In this document: positions 8,312-18,613 of the stretch, one piece after another
How the letters are laid out: every line of letters starts with the position of its first letter
Position numbering within the stretch: position 1 is the stretch's first letter
Assembly (NCBI GenBank): GCA_016218375.1
Contig: JACREG010000004.1
Location: forward strand, 1-36,718
Direction: 5' to 3'
Source of the DNA: Gammaproteobacteria bacterium
GTDB taxonomy: Bacteria > Pseudomonadota > Gammaproteobacteria > Thiohalobacterales > Thiohalobacteraceae
DNA: 36,718 nt
Notes under the pieces: generated by a model
Told to the model about the DNA's origin: nothing
The model's database searches: none
Seen by the model: only the letters and a program-made list of their open reading frames with translations
Program-made: the position numbers and the translations under genes

Positions 8312-11041
8312 CTAGGCCTGACCGATCAGATCGGCGACGGCATCGAGCAGGGTTTCATCGTGAAAGCTGCCCTTGGTCAGATAATAATCGGCGCCGACTT
8401 CCAGCCCGCGCCTGCGGTCTTCGTCACGATCCTTGTAGGACACAATCATCACCGGCAGCGACTTCAACTGCGGGTCTTTCTTTATCAGGCCGACGAACTC
8501 GAAGCCGTTCATGCGCGGCATGTCGACGTCGCTGATGACCAAGTCGTATTCGCCGGTGCGCACGGCATTCCAGCCGTCCATGCCGTCCACCGCAACTTCC
8601 ACGTCGTAGCCGCGGTTGACCAGCATATTGCGTTCGACCTCGCGCACGGTGATGGAATCGTCCACCACCAGAATGCGTTTGGTGACTTTCTTTTTCGGTA
8701 TGTCGCCGTCGCGGCGGATTTTGTCAAGCCGGCCGCCGGCGATGAGGATGTTGATCGAGCGCAGCAGATCGTCGACATCGATAATCAGGCAGGGATCGCC
8801 GTTTTCCAGAATGGCTGCGGCGTTGATGTCCTTGACCTTGCCCAGTCGCGGATCGAGGCTTTGCACCACCAGATTGCGCTCGCCCATGAAGCGATCGACC
8901 ACCAGACCGTAGCGGTCGAGCCGTTCGCCCAGGACCACGATGCACACCTCTTCCGCCTCGGGCGGTTCGCCTTCCAGGCCCAGCACCTGATTGCCCGCGA
9001 TCAGCCCGATGTGTTGATTGATGAGCGTGAAATACTGACGGCCTTCCATGACCTCGATGGCATGGCGCGGCAGTTTGAGGGTGCGATGAATCTGCGCCAG
9101 CGGGAAGACGTAGGGCTCGCCGGCGATTTCCACCATCAGCGCGCGCATTACCGACAGCGTCAACGGCAGTTGCAAATGGAAACGCATGCCCTTGCCGGGT
9201 TGTGCGGTGGCGTGGACGATGCCGTGCATTTCCTGCACTACGCTGTGCACCACGTCCAGGCCCACGCCGCGACCGGAGATTTCGGTGACTTGTTCGCGGG
9301 TGGAAAAGCCGGGCAGGAACAGAAAATCCATCAGCTCCGCTTCGCTGAGATCGGCGGCCATTTCCTGTGAGACCAGTTTCCGCTGCACGATCTTGTGTCG
9401 CAGTCGGTCGAGTTCCATGCCGCGGCCGTCGTCTTCGACCACGATCGACAGCATGCCGGCGCTGTGCATCGCTTCCAGACGGATAGTGGCCTGTTCCGGT
9501 TTGCCGGCGGCCAGCCGGTCGGCGGGCATTTCGATGCCGTGATCGACGGCGTTGCGCAGCAGATGGTTGAGCGGCGCTTCGATTTTTTCCAGGATGTCGC
9601 GGTCGACTTGGGTGGCGAATCCGCGGATATCGAGATGCACGTGTTTGCCGAGCGTGCGCGCCAGATCGCGCACCATGCGCTGGAAGCCGTGCACGCCGTC
9701 GGCGAACGGCCGCATGCGGCTGGCGATGACCTCGCGGTTGAGGCGGCTGGCCAGGTTGTGACTGCGACGGTCGTACTCGTCGAGCTCGTTCAGCCGTTCG
9801 CCGAGCAGTTTCCGGCAATGCGCGGCCTTGTGCTGTGCCTCGCCGAGCAGACTGCGTGCGTATTCGTCGAGATGCGTGAGCTCGACGGCGTCGCGCAGTT
9901 TGTCCAGGAGGCTGATGAGTTCGGTGTGCCGATGTTTGAATTGCACCAGCGCGTCGGCGTAGGGGCGCAGCCAACGCGCCTCGACCTGGACTTCGCCGGC
10001 CAGACCCATGAGGCGATTCAGGCTTTCCGCGGAGACGCGGATGGCGCTGTCCAGATTCTGTTTCGCGGTGTTCGCTGCCGCCGTGTTAGCGGTGGGCGTC
10101 ACGAGTGTCGCAAGTGTCGGGGGCGCCGTTTCGGGTTGCGCTGCCGCGGCCTGTATGACGGGCGGCGGCGTGTTCGTGGGCAAGGTCGCGAGCGCTGCTT
10201 CCAGTGTATCGATGTCGGTGGCGTGCTGGGCGGCCCAGGCATCGATATCCGCCGCGTTGCCTATGCGGCCGAGCATGTCCACGCCGCGCAACAGCAGATC
10301 TACATGCGCCGCGCCGATCACCAGTTTGCCATGCTGCGCAGCGACCAAGCCGTCTTCCATGACATGCGCGATGCGCACGCCGGCGGCGATATCCACCATG
10401 CGCGCCGCGCCCTTGATCGAATGCGCGGCGCGCATCATGGCCTCCAGGCGGGCCGCATCGCTCGGGTTCTGTTCCAGTTCCAGCAGCCCGTCCGCCAGCA
10501 GCCGGGTCTGACTATCGACCTCGATGCGGAACAGATCCAGCATGGTCGAGTCGCGGACGGTTTTTGGCGCGGTCGCCGCGGCCGGTGTCTGTATCGATGC
10601 CGGGATCGATGCCGGGGCGGTCGCGGACGGTGTCGCTGCCACATCCGGTGTGCCGGCGTGTGCGGCGCTCATCGTCTGTAACAGCGCGTCGAGTTCTTGC
10701 GCGTGAGTCTGCGCCCAATCGGGCTGATCGGCGCCCTGGGCGATGCGTTTGAGCATGTCCACGCCGGTCAGCAGCACGTCGATGTGCGCGGGCGTCAGGG
10801 TCAGGCGTCCTTGCTGTGCGGCGACGAACAGATCTTCCAACACATGCGCGATGCGCACGGCGGATTCCACACTCACCATGCGACCGGCGCCTTTGATCGA
10901 GTGCGCGGCGCGCATCAGTGCTTCCAGCGCGACGGCATCGTTCGGCCGCGTTTCCAAGGCCAGCAAATGCTCGCTGAGTTGCGCGGCCTGGGTCTCGACC
11001 TCGCTGCGGAACAGATCCAACATGGAAAATTCGCCGCTCAT
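8312..11041 (-). CDS. wspE: Hybrid CheA-type histidine kinase with two Hpt domains and C-terminal receiver, WspE-like
   Basis: Start at internal ATG (MSGEFSMLDLFRSEVETQ). Two AHSIKG Hpt motifs, HATPase boxes (NHLLRNAVDHGIEMP; VEDDGRGMELDRLR; GRGVGLDVV), CheW-like regulatory domain, REC (RILVVDDSITVREVERNMLV...VISDVDMPRMNGFEFV). Confidence 0.94.
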   Translation of the reverse strand: MSGEFSMLDLFRSEVETQAAQLSEHLLALETRPNDAVALEALMRAAHSIKGAGRMVSVESAVRIAHVLEDLFVAAQQGRLTLTPAHIDVLLTGVDMLKRIAQGADQPDWAQTHAQELDALLQTMSAAHAGTPDVAATPSATAPASIPASIQTPAAATAPKTVRDSTMLDLFRIEVDSQTRLLADGLLELEQNPSDAARLEAMMRAAHSIKGAARMVDIAAGVRIAHVMEDGLVAAQHGKLVIGAAHVDLLLRGVDMLGRIGNAADIDAWAAQHATDIDTLEAALATLPTNTPPPVIQAAAAQPETAPPTLATLVTPTANTAAANTAKQNLDSAIRVSAESLNRLMGLAGEVQVEARWLRPYADALVQFKHRHTELISLLDKLRDAVELTHLDEYARSLLGEAQHKAAHCRKLLGERLNELDEYDRRSHNLASRLNREVIASRMRPFADGVHGFQRMVRDLARTLGKHVHLDIRGFATQVDRDILEKIEAPLNHLLRNAVDHGIEMPADRLAAGKPEQATIRLEAMHSAGMLSIVVEDDGRGMELDRLRHKIVQRKLVSQEMAADLSEAELMDFLFLPGFSTREQVTEISGRGVGLDVVHSVVQEMHGIVHATAQPGKGMRFHLQLPLTLSVMRALMVEIAGEPYVFPLAQIHRTLKLPRHAIEVMEGRQYFTLINQHIGLIAGNQVLGLEGEPPEAEEVCIVVLGERLDRYGLVVDRFMGERNLVVQSLDPRLGKVKDINAAAILENGDPCLIIDVDDLLRSINILIAGGRLDKIRRDGDIPKKKVTKRILVVDDSITVREVERNMLVNRGYDVEVAVDGMDGWNAVRTGEYDLVISDVDMPRMNGFEFVGLIKKDPQLKSLPVMIVSYKDRDEDRRRGLEVGADYYLTKGSFHDETLLDAVADLIGQA

Positions 11042-11733
11042 GTCAGACTCTTGTTCAAGGTGTGGAACAGCAATTCCGCGTCCAGGCTGGCGACATGGCG
11101 TTCGTTCCAGGCGAGCACACCCTTGGTGTAGGTGGCCTTGGATTTGCCGATGGTCGCCGGCGCCGGCTGCAATTCGTTCGGGTGATGGCGGTGCAGGCCA
11201 TGCACCTCGGTCACCGGAAACACATATTGATTGCCTTCGTGCGCGATCAGGATCATGCGGTCGGAAATGCCGACGCTGCCGAAGCGGCGTTCCTGGGCGC
11301 CCTTTTCCAGATCCAGCAGGCCGCCGAGCGATACGCAGATCTGCAATTCGCCGCGCATGTTGACCAAACCCTTGACGATGTTCTTGCGCGTGTGCGGCAA
11401 ACGCCGGACCGATTTGGCCGAGGTGATTTCGCGGACGATACGGCTGGGGATGGCCAGCCATTCGTCGCCGAGACGGAAGATGACAATGGATTCGCTGTTC
11501 TCCTGACTCTGCGGTTTGCGCATCGCCAGTACCTGCGTCCATTCCTCGCGGTAGCCCGCTGGCAATTCGCGTTGGAGGATCTGCCGGCCCGCCGCGGAAT
11601 AGCGTTCGCAATTGCGGCAATGGATGACCCGCTCCAGTTCCGGGCAGGCGTCCGCGCCACGCCGCCAGACACCGATGCGGTTCCAGCAGTCGTCGATGAC
11701 AATTGGGGCGATCGGGGCGACGGTATCGGTCAT
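11038..11733 (-). CDS. wspD: CheW-like adaptor with N-terminal Cys-containing extension, WspD-like
   Basis: CheW fold (IVIFRLGDEWLAIPSRIVREITSAKSVRRLPHTRKNIVKGLVNMRGELQICVSL...) with the N-terminal extension DDCWNRIGVWRRGADACPELERVIHCRNCERYSAAGRQIL. Overlaps wspC and wspE ends by 4 nt. Confidence 0.88.
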   Translation of the reverse strand: MTDTVAPIAPIVIDDCWNRIGVWRRGADACPELERVIHCRNCERYSAAGRQILQRELPAGYREEWTQVLAMRKPQSQENSESIVIFRLGDEWLAIPSRIVREITSAKSVRRLPHTRKNIVKGLVNMRGELQICVSLGGLLDLEKGAQERRFGSVGISDRMILIAHEGNQYVFPVTEVHGLHRHHPNELQPAPATIGKSKATYTKGVLAWNERHVASLDAELLFHTLNKSLT

Positions 11734-13025
11734 GCGTTATCGGCACGGTGTGCCGCCTCGTCCTGTCTGCGCCCATGCGAGCGTTGCGCGCGTTGTCGCA
11801 CCAGTTCCGCATTGGCCTGGTCGCCGCGCTGCGTCAACAGCACGGCCAGATGCGTCAGCGCCTCGTAGTGGCCCGGATCGAGATAGAGCGCCTTGCGCAA
11901 CAAGGCCTCGGCTTCCGCGGGTTCGCCGACCGCCTGGCGAACGATGGCCAACAGATAGAACGCCTGGGCATCGGGTCCGTGCTGTTGCAGATGTTTCTCG
12001 CACAGCGTCGCCGCTTCCACCATATGCCCTTCGTCGGCGAGGTGTGTGGCGGTGGCGAGATCGCCGCGTTTGTCGGGTGTACACGCGGGTATCTCCACCG
12101 GCGCCGGCGCGACATCGGCGAAGGGCCTGGATAGGGGTTTAGGCTTGGGCGGTTCGCTGGGCGCGTGTGCTTGCGTTGGCGCCGGCATGCGACGCCGCGT
12201 CGGCGGCGTTTGCGCCTCGTCGGTAACGCGCTTGCGTCCACGCACGAAGGCGAAGCTTTGCGGTTGTTCCAGTGAAACGAAATCGCGTCCCGCCAGCACA
12301 CCGGCCTCGGCGTGTCCCAGGAACAGCAGGCCGTGCGGGTGCAGCAGGCGTTCCAGCACTTGTAAGGCCTGCGCCTGGGTGGCACGGTCGAAATAGATGA
12401 GCAGGTTGCGGCAGAACACCACGTCGTAGAGCGGGCTCTCGCTCATGAAGCCCGGGGCGAGCAGGTTGGCATGATGGAAGCGCACCTGATTGCGGATATC
12501 GGGTTGCAGCAGATAGCCCTGTTCGGCACGCAGAAAATAACGGTCGCGGAAACCGAGGTCGTCGCCGCGAAAGGAATGTTCGCGATACAGACCGCCGCGG
12601 GCGCGGTGCAGATTAGGTTCGCTGATGTCGACGGCATCGACCTGGAAATCGCTAAACGTCAGGCCGGCGTCCAGCAACGCCATAACGATGGTGTAAGGCT
12701 CCTCGCCGGTGGAGCAGGGCACGCTCAAAATATGCAGCGGACCGGAACGTCCGGCCTGTTTCCAGGATTCTCTGGCGTAGCGTGCCAGGGCATTGAAGGG
12801 ATGCCGGTCGCGGAAGAACCAAGTCTCCGGGACGATCACCAGATCGATCAATTGTTGCAGTTCGGCCGGGCTGTCGCGCAGGCGCAGGAGATAGTCTCCC
12901 GGCTGCTCGATGTCGCGGTCGCGCATGCGTTGCTGCACGGCGCGGTGGATGGCCGAGCTGCCGATCGAGGCCGCGTTCAAGCCCATGGTCTCTTTCAGCA
13001 GTCGTTCGATGGCCGGCAGCGGCAT
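11730..13025 (-). CDS. wspC: CheR-type MCP methyltransferase with C-terminal TPR-like domain, WspC-like
   Basis: MPLPAIERLLKETMGLNAASIGSSAIHRAVQQRM...IVPETWFFRDRHPFNALARYA...ILSVPCSTGEEPYTIVMALLDAG...VVFCRNLLIYFDRATQAQALQVLERLL; TPR-like C-terminus. Start at internal ATG (CAT 13023-13025). Confidence 0.92.
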   Translation of the reverse strand: MPLPAIERLLKETMGLNAASIGSSAIHRAVQQRMRDRDIEQPGDYLLRLRDSPAELQQLIDLVIVPETWFFRDRHPFNALARYARESWKQAGRSGPLHILSVPCSTGEEPYTIVMALLDAGLTFSDFQVDAVDISEPNLHRARGGLYREHSFRGDDLGFRDRYFLRAEQGYLLQPDIRNQVRFHHANLLAPGFMSESPLYDVVFCRNLLIYFDRATQAQALQVLERLLHPHGLLFLGHAEAGVLAGRDFVSLEQPQSFAFVRGRKRVTDEAQTPPTRRRMPAPTQAHAPSEPPKPKPLSRPFADVAPAPVEIPACTPDKRGDLATATHLADEGHMVEAATLCEKHLQQHGPDAQAFYLLAIVRQAVGEPAEAEALLRKALYLDPGHYEALTHLAVLLTQRGDQANAELVRQRAQRSHGRRQDEAAHRADNA

Positions 13026-13480
13026 CAGGCGCACTCCGGAAACAGATTCTGGCGCACGGCATCGGGCAGCAGGTGTTCGATTTCCAGATGCTGTGCCGTG
13101 ATGTGGTCCGCTTTGACCAGTTGGCCGAGATAGGGCGCTTCGGGTACTTGCAGTCCGGCGCACTGAAAATCGGCGTCTTTGAATTTGACCGTTTCGGTGA
13201 CCTGTTCGGCGAGCAGTCCCAGAATGTGCGTGTGGGCCGCGCCGGCGGGATATTTGACCAGCACGATGCGCGTGGTGAGATGCGCCGCGCAATCCTGTCC
13301 GTGGGTGAGCTGGCAGAGATCGATCACCGGCACCCAGGTGCCTCGATAATCGAACAGCCCCGCGACGCAGGCGGGCGTGTGCGGCAGCGGCTTGAGCGTT
13401 ACCAGCGGCACGACTTCGACGATGCGCCGCGCCTCCAGTGCGTAACGCTCGGTCCCCATGCGCAGCAGCAGATACAGCAT
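13025..13480 (-). CDS. wspB: CheW-like adaptor, WspB-like
   Basis: MLYLLLRMGTERYALEARRIVEVVPLVTLKPLPHTPACVAGLFDYRGTWVPVIDLCQL... typical CheW; lies between the MCP and CheR genes. Confidence 0.88.
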   Translation of the reverse strand: MLYLLLRMGTERYALEARRIVEVVPLVTLKPLPHTPACVAGLFDYRGTWVPVIDLCQLTHGQDCAAHLTTRIVLVKYPAGAAHTHILGLLAEQVTETVKFKDADFQCAGLQVPEAPYLGQLVKADHITAQHLEIEHLLPDAVRQNLFPECA

Positions 13481-13492
13481 GACGCGATGACC

Positions 13493-15547
13493 TTAACCGT
13501 TGACCTTGAAGTGCGAGACGCCTTCCTGGAGCCGGCGCGCCGCCTCGTTGAGCTGGCCGATAGCACCGTTGGACTGGCGCAGCGACTCGGCGGTCTGCTG
13601 CGAGGACTCCGCCAGTTGGACCATCGCTTCGCTGATCTGTACCGCGCCCTTGGACTGCGACTGCATGCCTTCGTGCACTTCCTCGAAGCGCGGAATGAGA
13701 TGCTCGACCTGTTCGATGATATGCGCGAGCTGCGCACCGACGCGGCGCACGTCGTCCACACCCTGTTTCACCTCGGTGGAGAATTTTTCCATGCCCATCA
13801 CGCCGGCCGACACCGCCGATTGCATCTCTTTCACCATCTGCTCGATGTCCCAGGTGGCGACCGCGGTCTGATCGGCCAGACGGCGGATCTCGGTGGCGAC
13901 CACGGCGAAGCCGACGCCGTATTCGCCGGCCTTTTCCGCCTCGATGGCGGCGTTCAGCGATAGCAGGTTGGTCTGGTCGGAAACCCGGTTGATGGTGGTG
14001 ACGACGGTGTTGATGTTGCCGGCCTTCTCGGACAGCACGGCCAGTTTGGAACCGATGGCGGTAGTGGCCTCCATCATATTGCGCATCGTTTCTTCCATGC
14101 GCGTCAGCGAGGTGCGACCCTGGTTGGCACTCTCGGCGGTCTTGAAGGCGACATCGGTGACTTCGTGCATGGTGTTGACGAGTTCGCGCGAGGTCGCGGA
14201 GATTTGCGTCACCGTGGCGCGGATTTCGTTGGTGGTCGCGGCCTGTTCGCTGACCGTGGCCTCTTGCTGTTTGGCGGTGGCGGCGATTTCGGTGGCCGAC
14301 GAGGTCACTTGAATACCGGATTGCTGAATACGCGCGACCAGATTGTTGAGACTGTCGAGCATGCCCTGGATGCCGGAGGCGAGATCCGAAATCACATCGT
14401 TGTCGCGATACACCATGAGCTGGCCGGTGAGATCGCCGTGCGCGGCGACTTCGACCACTTCGCGAATCAATTCCACTTTGCCGGTGACGTCTTCGGCATG
14501 CTGACGTTCGCGATCGACAAGTTCACGGAGCTTGCCGGTCATGCGGTTGAACGCGATGGCCAGCGTACTGAACTCTTTTACGGCACGCGAGCGCACCGCG
14601 ACGCTCAGATCGCCCTCGGCGGCACGCTGCATATCCTGCATGAGATTGCCGACGGGGCGGAACAACAGCACATTGAACAGGCCGATGGCCAGCATCAGGC
14701 TGCCGCCGGTGAGAACCAGGAAGGCGATGGCGGTCACGCTCCGTACTTTGGTCATGTCGTCGTGCAATTCGGTGACGTTCTCCAGCACCTCCAACTCCAT
14801 GATGTCGGCACCACCGGCGTCGCGCAGCGGCTGGTGAACGAGCAGTTCGGTGGCGTCGGGCGCATGCCAGTCCCGCGATTGATAGAGATTGGAGGCGTCG
14901 CCGCCTTGGCTGGGGGTGTGGATACGGAACGGCAGTTTCAACGCGTCCTGGATGGTGCGCAGGTGCGTGAGCGGGGAGACGACGATTTCGAGATAGCCTA
15001 CGGGTTGTGCATCGCCGATAGGCAGCAGCATGGAGTAATACGGCGTGCCGTCGGCGGACCAGAGGGTCGTGAGCGGTTGCGTCGGGGCGCCCGCTTTGCG
15101 TGCCTGTTGCAGCAGCACCGGTGGCAGTTCGGAGGCAAGTCCGCCGATCCCCTGGCTGCTTTCCGCCACCAGATGGAATTCCAGATCGTAGCTGCGCAGC
15201 TTGGACAGCGCCAACTCGGCATTCACGTCTTTCTGCTGAAAGGGCTCGTTCAGTAGAGTGACGAAATCGGCCCAGCGTCCGGGGTCCTGTAAAGCGGCGT
15301 CGAAACCCGCCTGTATGTGCGCGCGGGATTGCAGGCGTTGTCCCAGCGCGGCAATGTGCGTGTCGAGCGTGTGCAGCGCTTCGCGATGGGCGACATCGAT
15401 CATGCGCGACAGCGTGCGGGCCTGGGCATTGAGCGCCGCCTCCTGGTAGCGCGCTCCCGAAAACAGGGTCAGCGCGATGGAGGAGAGGCCGAGCAGCAAG
15501 AGCACGCCGACGGTCAGTGCCTTGAGGGAAATTTTTTCAATTTTCAT
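13493..15547 (-). CDS. wspA: Methyl-accepting chemotaxis protein, WspA-like, with a large extracytoplasmic sensor and tandem HAMP-like segments
   Basis: Signalling tip [63 protein letters not shown]. Two predicted TM segments bracketing a ~250-aa sensor. Start at internal ATG ([20 protein letters not shown]). Confidence 0.92.
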   Translation of the reverse strand: MKIEKISLKALTVGVLLLLGLSSIALTLFSGARYQEAALNAQARTLSRMIDVAHREALHTLDTHIAALGQRLQSRAHIQAGFDAALQDPGRWADFVTLLNEPFQQKDVNAELALSKLRSYDLEFHLVAESSQGIGGLASELPPVLLQQARKAGAPTQPLTTLWSADGTPYYSMLLPIGDAQPVGYLEIVVSPLTHLRTIQDALKLPFRIHTPSQGGDASNLYQSRDWHAPDATELLVHQPLRDAGGADIMELEVLENVTELHDDMTKVRSVTAIAFLVLTGGSLMLAIGLFNVLLFRPVGNLMQDMQRAAEGDLSVAVRSRAVKEFSTLAIAFNRMTGKLRELVDRERQHAEDVTGKVELIREVVEVAAHGDLTGQLMVYRDNDVISDLASGIQGMLDSLNNLVARIQQSGIQVTSSATEIAATAKQQEATVSEQAATTNEIRATVTQISATSRELVNTMHEVTDVAFKTAESANQGRTSLTRMEETMRNMMEATTAIGSKLAVLSEKAGNINTVVTTINRVSDQTNLLSLNAAIEAEKAGEYGVGFAVVATEIRRLADQTAVATWDIEQMVKEMQSAVSAGVMGMEKFSTEVKQGVDDVRRVGAQLAHIIEQVEHLIPRFEEVHEGMQSQSKGAVQISEAMVQLAESSQQTAESLRQSNGAIGQLNEAARRLQEGVSHFKVNG

Positions 15548-15621
15548 AGTCGATCCATTCCGGGCAACAGGGGCGATCCGTGTGCCGCACCCAGGCAATA
15601 CCCTGGCGCGACGTCCTGGAT

Positions 15622-15682
15622 TAGCCAAAAAGCAAGTTCGGTGCCATGGCCGTTAGGCTAGGGCGTTACGTTGTTTTGGCTA
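15622..15682. repeat. 9-bp perfect inverted repeat flanking the sigma-54 promoter
   Basis: TAGCCAAAA (15622-15630) and TTTTGGCTA (15674-15682), reverse complements bracketing the -24/-12 element. Confidence 0.7.
15631..15646 (-). promoter_or_regulatory. Sigma-54 (RpoN) -24/-12 promoter upstream of the Wsp operon
   Basis: Minus strand reads TGGCAC-CGAAC-TTGCT, an exact match to TGGCAC-N5-TTGCW, ~85 nt upstream of the wspA ATG and correctly oriented. Confidence 0.88.
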
Positions 15683-15748
15683 GGATTTATACCGGTTGGC
15701 ACCGCGCCGTGGTGGCTGGTTGCCGGGTTCTTGGCGCGGGAGGGTGGC

Positions 15749-18322
15749 TTAGCTGGCGTGCAGGATGTCTTTCAACTTGAACAGGAGCTCCAGCGCCTGA
15801 CGGGGGCTGAGGTCGGCCGGCTCGATGCCTTCGAGGGCGTCGAGGATGGGGTGATCGGTTGGCGCCGCGAACAGGCCGAGCTGCCCGCTGTTGCTGGCGG
15901 GTGTGTGGGTGGCGGACTGGTTTTCCAATTCGCGCAGGCGTTGCCGGGCCTGATTCAACACCTCCTTGGGGATGCCGGCCAGCGCGGCGACGTGCAGGCC
16001 GTAGCTGCGGTCGGCCGGTCCTTCCTTGACCGCATGCAGGAACACGATGCGGTCGCCGTGCTCCATCGCATCCAGGTGCACGTTGGCGATGGACGGATAC
16101 AGCGCCGGCAGTTCGGTGAGTTCGAAGTAATGCGTGGCGAACAGTGTGAACGCCTGAATGCGTTTGGCCAGATCGGCGGCGCAGGCCCACGCCAGCGACA
16201 AACCATCGTAGGTGCTGGTGCCGCGGCCGATCTCGTCCATCAACACCAGACTGTGCTCGGTGGCGTTGTGCAGGATGTTGGCGGTCTCGGTCATTTCCAC
16301 CATGAAGGTCGAACGCCCGGTGGCGAGATCGTCCGACGCGCCGATGCGGGTAAAGATGCGGTCGATGGGACCGATGACCGCGCGCGCCGCCGGCACGAAA
16401 CTGCCGATGTGCGCGAGCAGCACAATCAGCGCGGTCTGGCGCATGTACGTGGATTTGCCGCCCATGTTCGGGCCGGTGATGACGAGCATGCGCCGTGCCT
16501 CGTCGAAGCGTACATCGTTGGGTACGAACGGCGTGTCCAGCACGTGCTCGACCACCGGATGCCGGCCGGCCTCGATCGACAGGCCGGGTTCGTCGTTCAG
16601 GTGCGGACGGCGCCAGTCGAGCGTGTCGGCGCGTTCGGCGAAGCAGGCCAGCACGTCGAGTTCGGCGACGGCCTCGGCGGCGGTTTGTAAGGGTGCGAGG
16701 AATTCGAGTAGCGCATCGAGCAACGCGTCGTAGAGCGCCTTCTCGCGTGCGAGTGCGCGTTCGCGCGCGGACAGCACCTTGTCCTCGAAGCGTTTCAATT
16801 CCGGCGTGATGTAGCGTTCCGCGCCTTTCAGTGTCTGGCGGCGCTGGAAATCGTCGGGCACGCGCGTTGCCTGGGCCTTGCCGACTTCGATATAGAAGCC
16901 GTGCACGCGGTTGTAACCGACCTTGAGCGTGGCGATGCCGGAGCGTTCGCGCTCGCGGATTTCCAGATCGACCAGGAACTGATCGGCGTTTTCGCTCAAG
17001 CTCCGCAGTTCGTCGAGTTCCGCGTCGTAACCGGTGGCGATCATGCCGCCGTCGCGGCTCAACACCGGCGGTTGTTCCACCAACGCGCGCTGTAACAGCG
17101 ACTGCGGTTGCGGATGCTCGCCGATGTCTCCGGCGACTTCGCGCAACAGCGGATCGTCGTATGCAGACAGCACGCGCTGCAAATGCGGCAGACGCGCCAG
17201 ACTGTCGCGCAGGCCCGAAAGATCGCGCGGTCGCGCGGATTTCAACGCCACGCGCGTCATCACCCGTTCCAGATCGCACAGTCCGCGCAGCACGCTATGC
17301 ACGGCCTCGAAACCGCGGTCGTTCTGCAAAGTCTCCACGCACTGGTGGCGCTTGCGCAAACGCGCGCGGCTGCGCAGCGGCCGGTTCAGCCAGCGCCGCA
17401 GCAGGCGACCACCCATCGCCGTCGCGGTGCTGTCGAGCACGCCGGCAAGGCTGTGTTCGACGCGCCCCGATTGCGCGTGATCGAGTTCCAGATTGCGCCG
17501 GCTGGCGGCGTCGAGAATGATGCTGTCCTCGCGCAGTTCCACGCGCAACCCGCGCAGATGCGGCAATGCCGCACGTTGCGTGTCCTTCACGTATTGCAGC
17601 AGCGCGGCGGCCGCACCGATGGCCAGCGGCAGGCTCTGACAACCGAAGCCGGTGAGATCGCGCGTGCCGAACTGCGCGCACAACTGACGCAGACCGCTGT
17701 CGGCCTCGTAATGCCAGGGCGGACGGCGCTTGCTGCCGGTGCGTTCGCTGATCGTTGCGGGAAATGTCGTGTCTTCGTTGAACAGCAGTTCGCTCGGGCG
17801 CAGCCGTTCCAGTTCGCTGTGCAGCGCCTCGACGCCATCGAGTTCCTGCACGCTGAAACGCCCGCTGCTGAGATCGAGCACCGCCAGACCGAAGCGCTCT
17901 CTCAGGCCGGTGCAGGCCGCGAGCAAGTTGTCGCGGCGCTCTTCGAGCAAGGATTCCTCGGTGACCGTGCCCGGTGTGACGATGCGCACCACTTGGCGTT
18001 CCACCGGCCCCTTGCTCGCCGCTGGATCGCCGATCTGCTCGCAGATCGCCACCGACTCGCCGAGCCGCACCAGCTTGGCCAGATATTGGTCGACTGCGTG
18101 TACCGGCACGCCCGCCATCGGAATCGGCTCGCCGGCCGATTGACCGCGCGCGGTGAGCGTGATGTCGAGCAACGGCGCCGCGCGTCGCGCGTCGCTGTAG
18201 AACAGCTCGTAGAAATCGCCCATGCGATAGAACAACAGGATATCCGGATGCTCGGCCTTGATGCGCAGATACTGCTGCATCATGGGCGTGTGCGGACTGG
18301 CTTCTGGGGTCGGCGTGGACAT
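15749..18322 (-). CDS. mutS: DNA mismatch repair protein MutS
   Basis: [34 protein letters not shown]...; Walker [38 protein letters not shown]; full length 857 aa. Confidence 0.98.
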   Translation of the reverse strand: MSTPTPEASPHTPMMQQYLRIKAEHPDILLFYRMGDFYELFYSDARRAAPLLDITLTARGQSAGEPIPMAGVPVHAVDQYLAKLVRLGESVAICEQIGDPAASKGPVERQVVRIVTPGTVTEESLLEERRDNLLAACTGLRERFGLAVLDLSSGRFSVQELDGVEALHSELERLRPSELLFNEDTTFPATISERTGSKRRPPWHYEADSGLRQLCAQFGTRDLTGFGCQSLPLAIGAAAALLQYVKDTQRAALPHLRGLRVELREDSIILDAASRRNLELDHAQSGRVEHSLAGVLDSTATAMGGRLLRRWLNRPLRSRARLRKRHQCVETLQNDRGFEAVHSVLRGLCDLERVMTRVALKSARPRDLSGLRDSLARLPHLQRVLSAYDDPLLREVAGDIGEHPQPQSLLQRALVEQPPVLSRDGGMIATGYDAELDELRSLSENADQFLVDLEIRERERSGIATLKVGYNRVHGFYIEVGKAQATRVPDDFQRRQTLKGAERYITPELKRFEDKVLSARERALAREKALYDALLDALLEFLAPLQTAAEAVAELDVLACFAERADTLDWRRPHLNDEPGLSIEAGRHPVVEHVLDTPFVPNDVRFDEARRMLVITGPNMGGKSTYMRQTALIVLLAHIGSFVPAARAVIGPIDRIFTRIGASDDLATGRSTFMVEMTETANILHNATEHSLVLMDEIGRGTSTYDGLSLAWACAADLAKRIQAFTLFATHYFELTELPALYPSIANVHLDAMEHGDRIVFLHAVKEGPADRSYGLHVAALAGIPKEVLNQARQRLRELENQSATHTPASNSGQLGLFAAPTDHPILDALEGIEPADLSPRQALELLFKLKDILHAS

Positions 18323-18368
18323 CGGGCGGGAGTTTACCCAAAGCGCCCCGAGGTGCCTACTGGGGATG

Positions 18369-18388
18369 CCTACCCTTGGCGCGGTAGG
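18369..18388. repeat. Inverted repeat CCTACC-N8-GGTAGG in the mutS/exosortase intergenic region
   Basis: CCTACC (18369-18374), cttggcgc, GGTAGG (18383-18388). Confidence 0.5.
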
Positions 18389-18596
18389 GGGCTGGGTCGT
18401 TTTTGCTAGGGGGATTTCTGCTGGCAGTTAAGGAATTTTCTTGTTTGTGTCAGGCTGGCTTAGAGATTGCCAGCATCAGGGGTCTTTTTAATGATGGTAC
18501 CGTTTTGACCGTTTGCGCTACTATGACAACTACTGGTGATATACGTTATTATGAAAATGTTAGGGTAAATTCCGCGCTTAAGTAAGAAGCCGTGAG

Positions 18597-18613
18597 TGAG
18601 GCGAGGTGCCTCA
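18597..18613. repeat. Inverted repeat TGAGGC-GAGGT-GCCTCA (possible RNA hairpin)
   Basis: Direct reading of 18597-18613; 6-bp perfect stem, 5-nt loop. Confidence 0.5.

Noticed and set aside
11042-11812. N-terminal extension of the CheA ORF beyond MSGEFSM
   Set aside because: Arg/Pro/His-rich frame-shifted reading of wspD; CheA homology begins at 11041.
13026-13292. N-terminal extension of the CheR ORF
   Set aside because: Overlaps wspB in another frame with no domain character; CheR homology begins at MPLPAIERLLKE.
18403-18585. 60-aa ORF in the AT-rich mutS-exosortase gap
   Set aside because: TTG start, no convincing ribosome-binding site or homology recognised; could be a small protein but not supportable.
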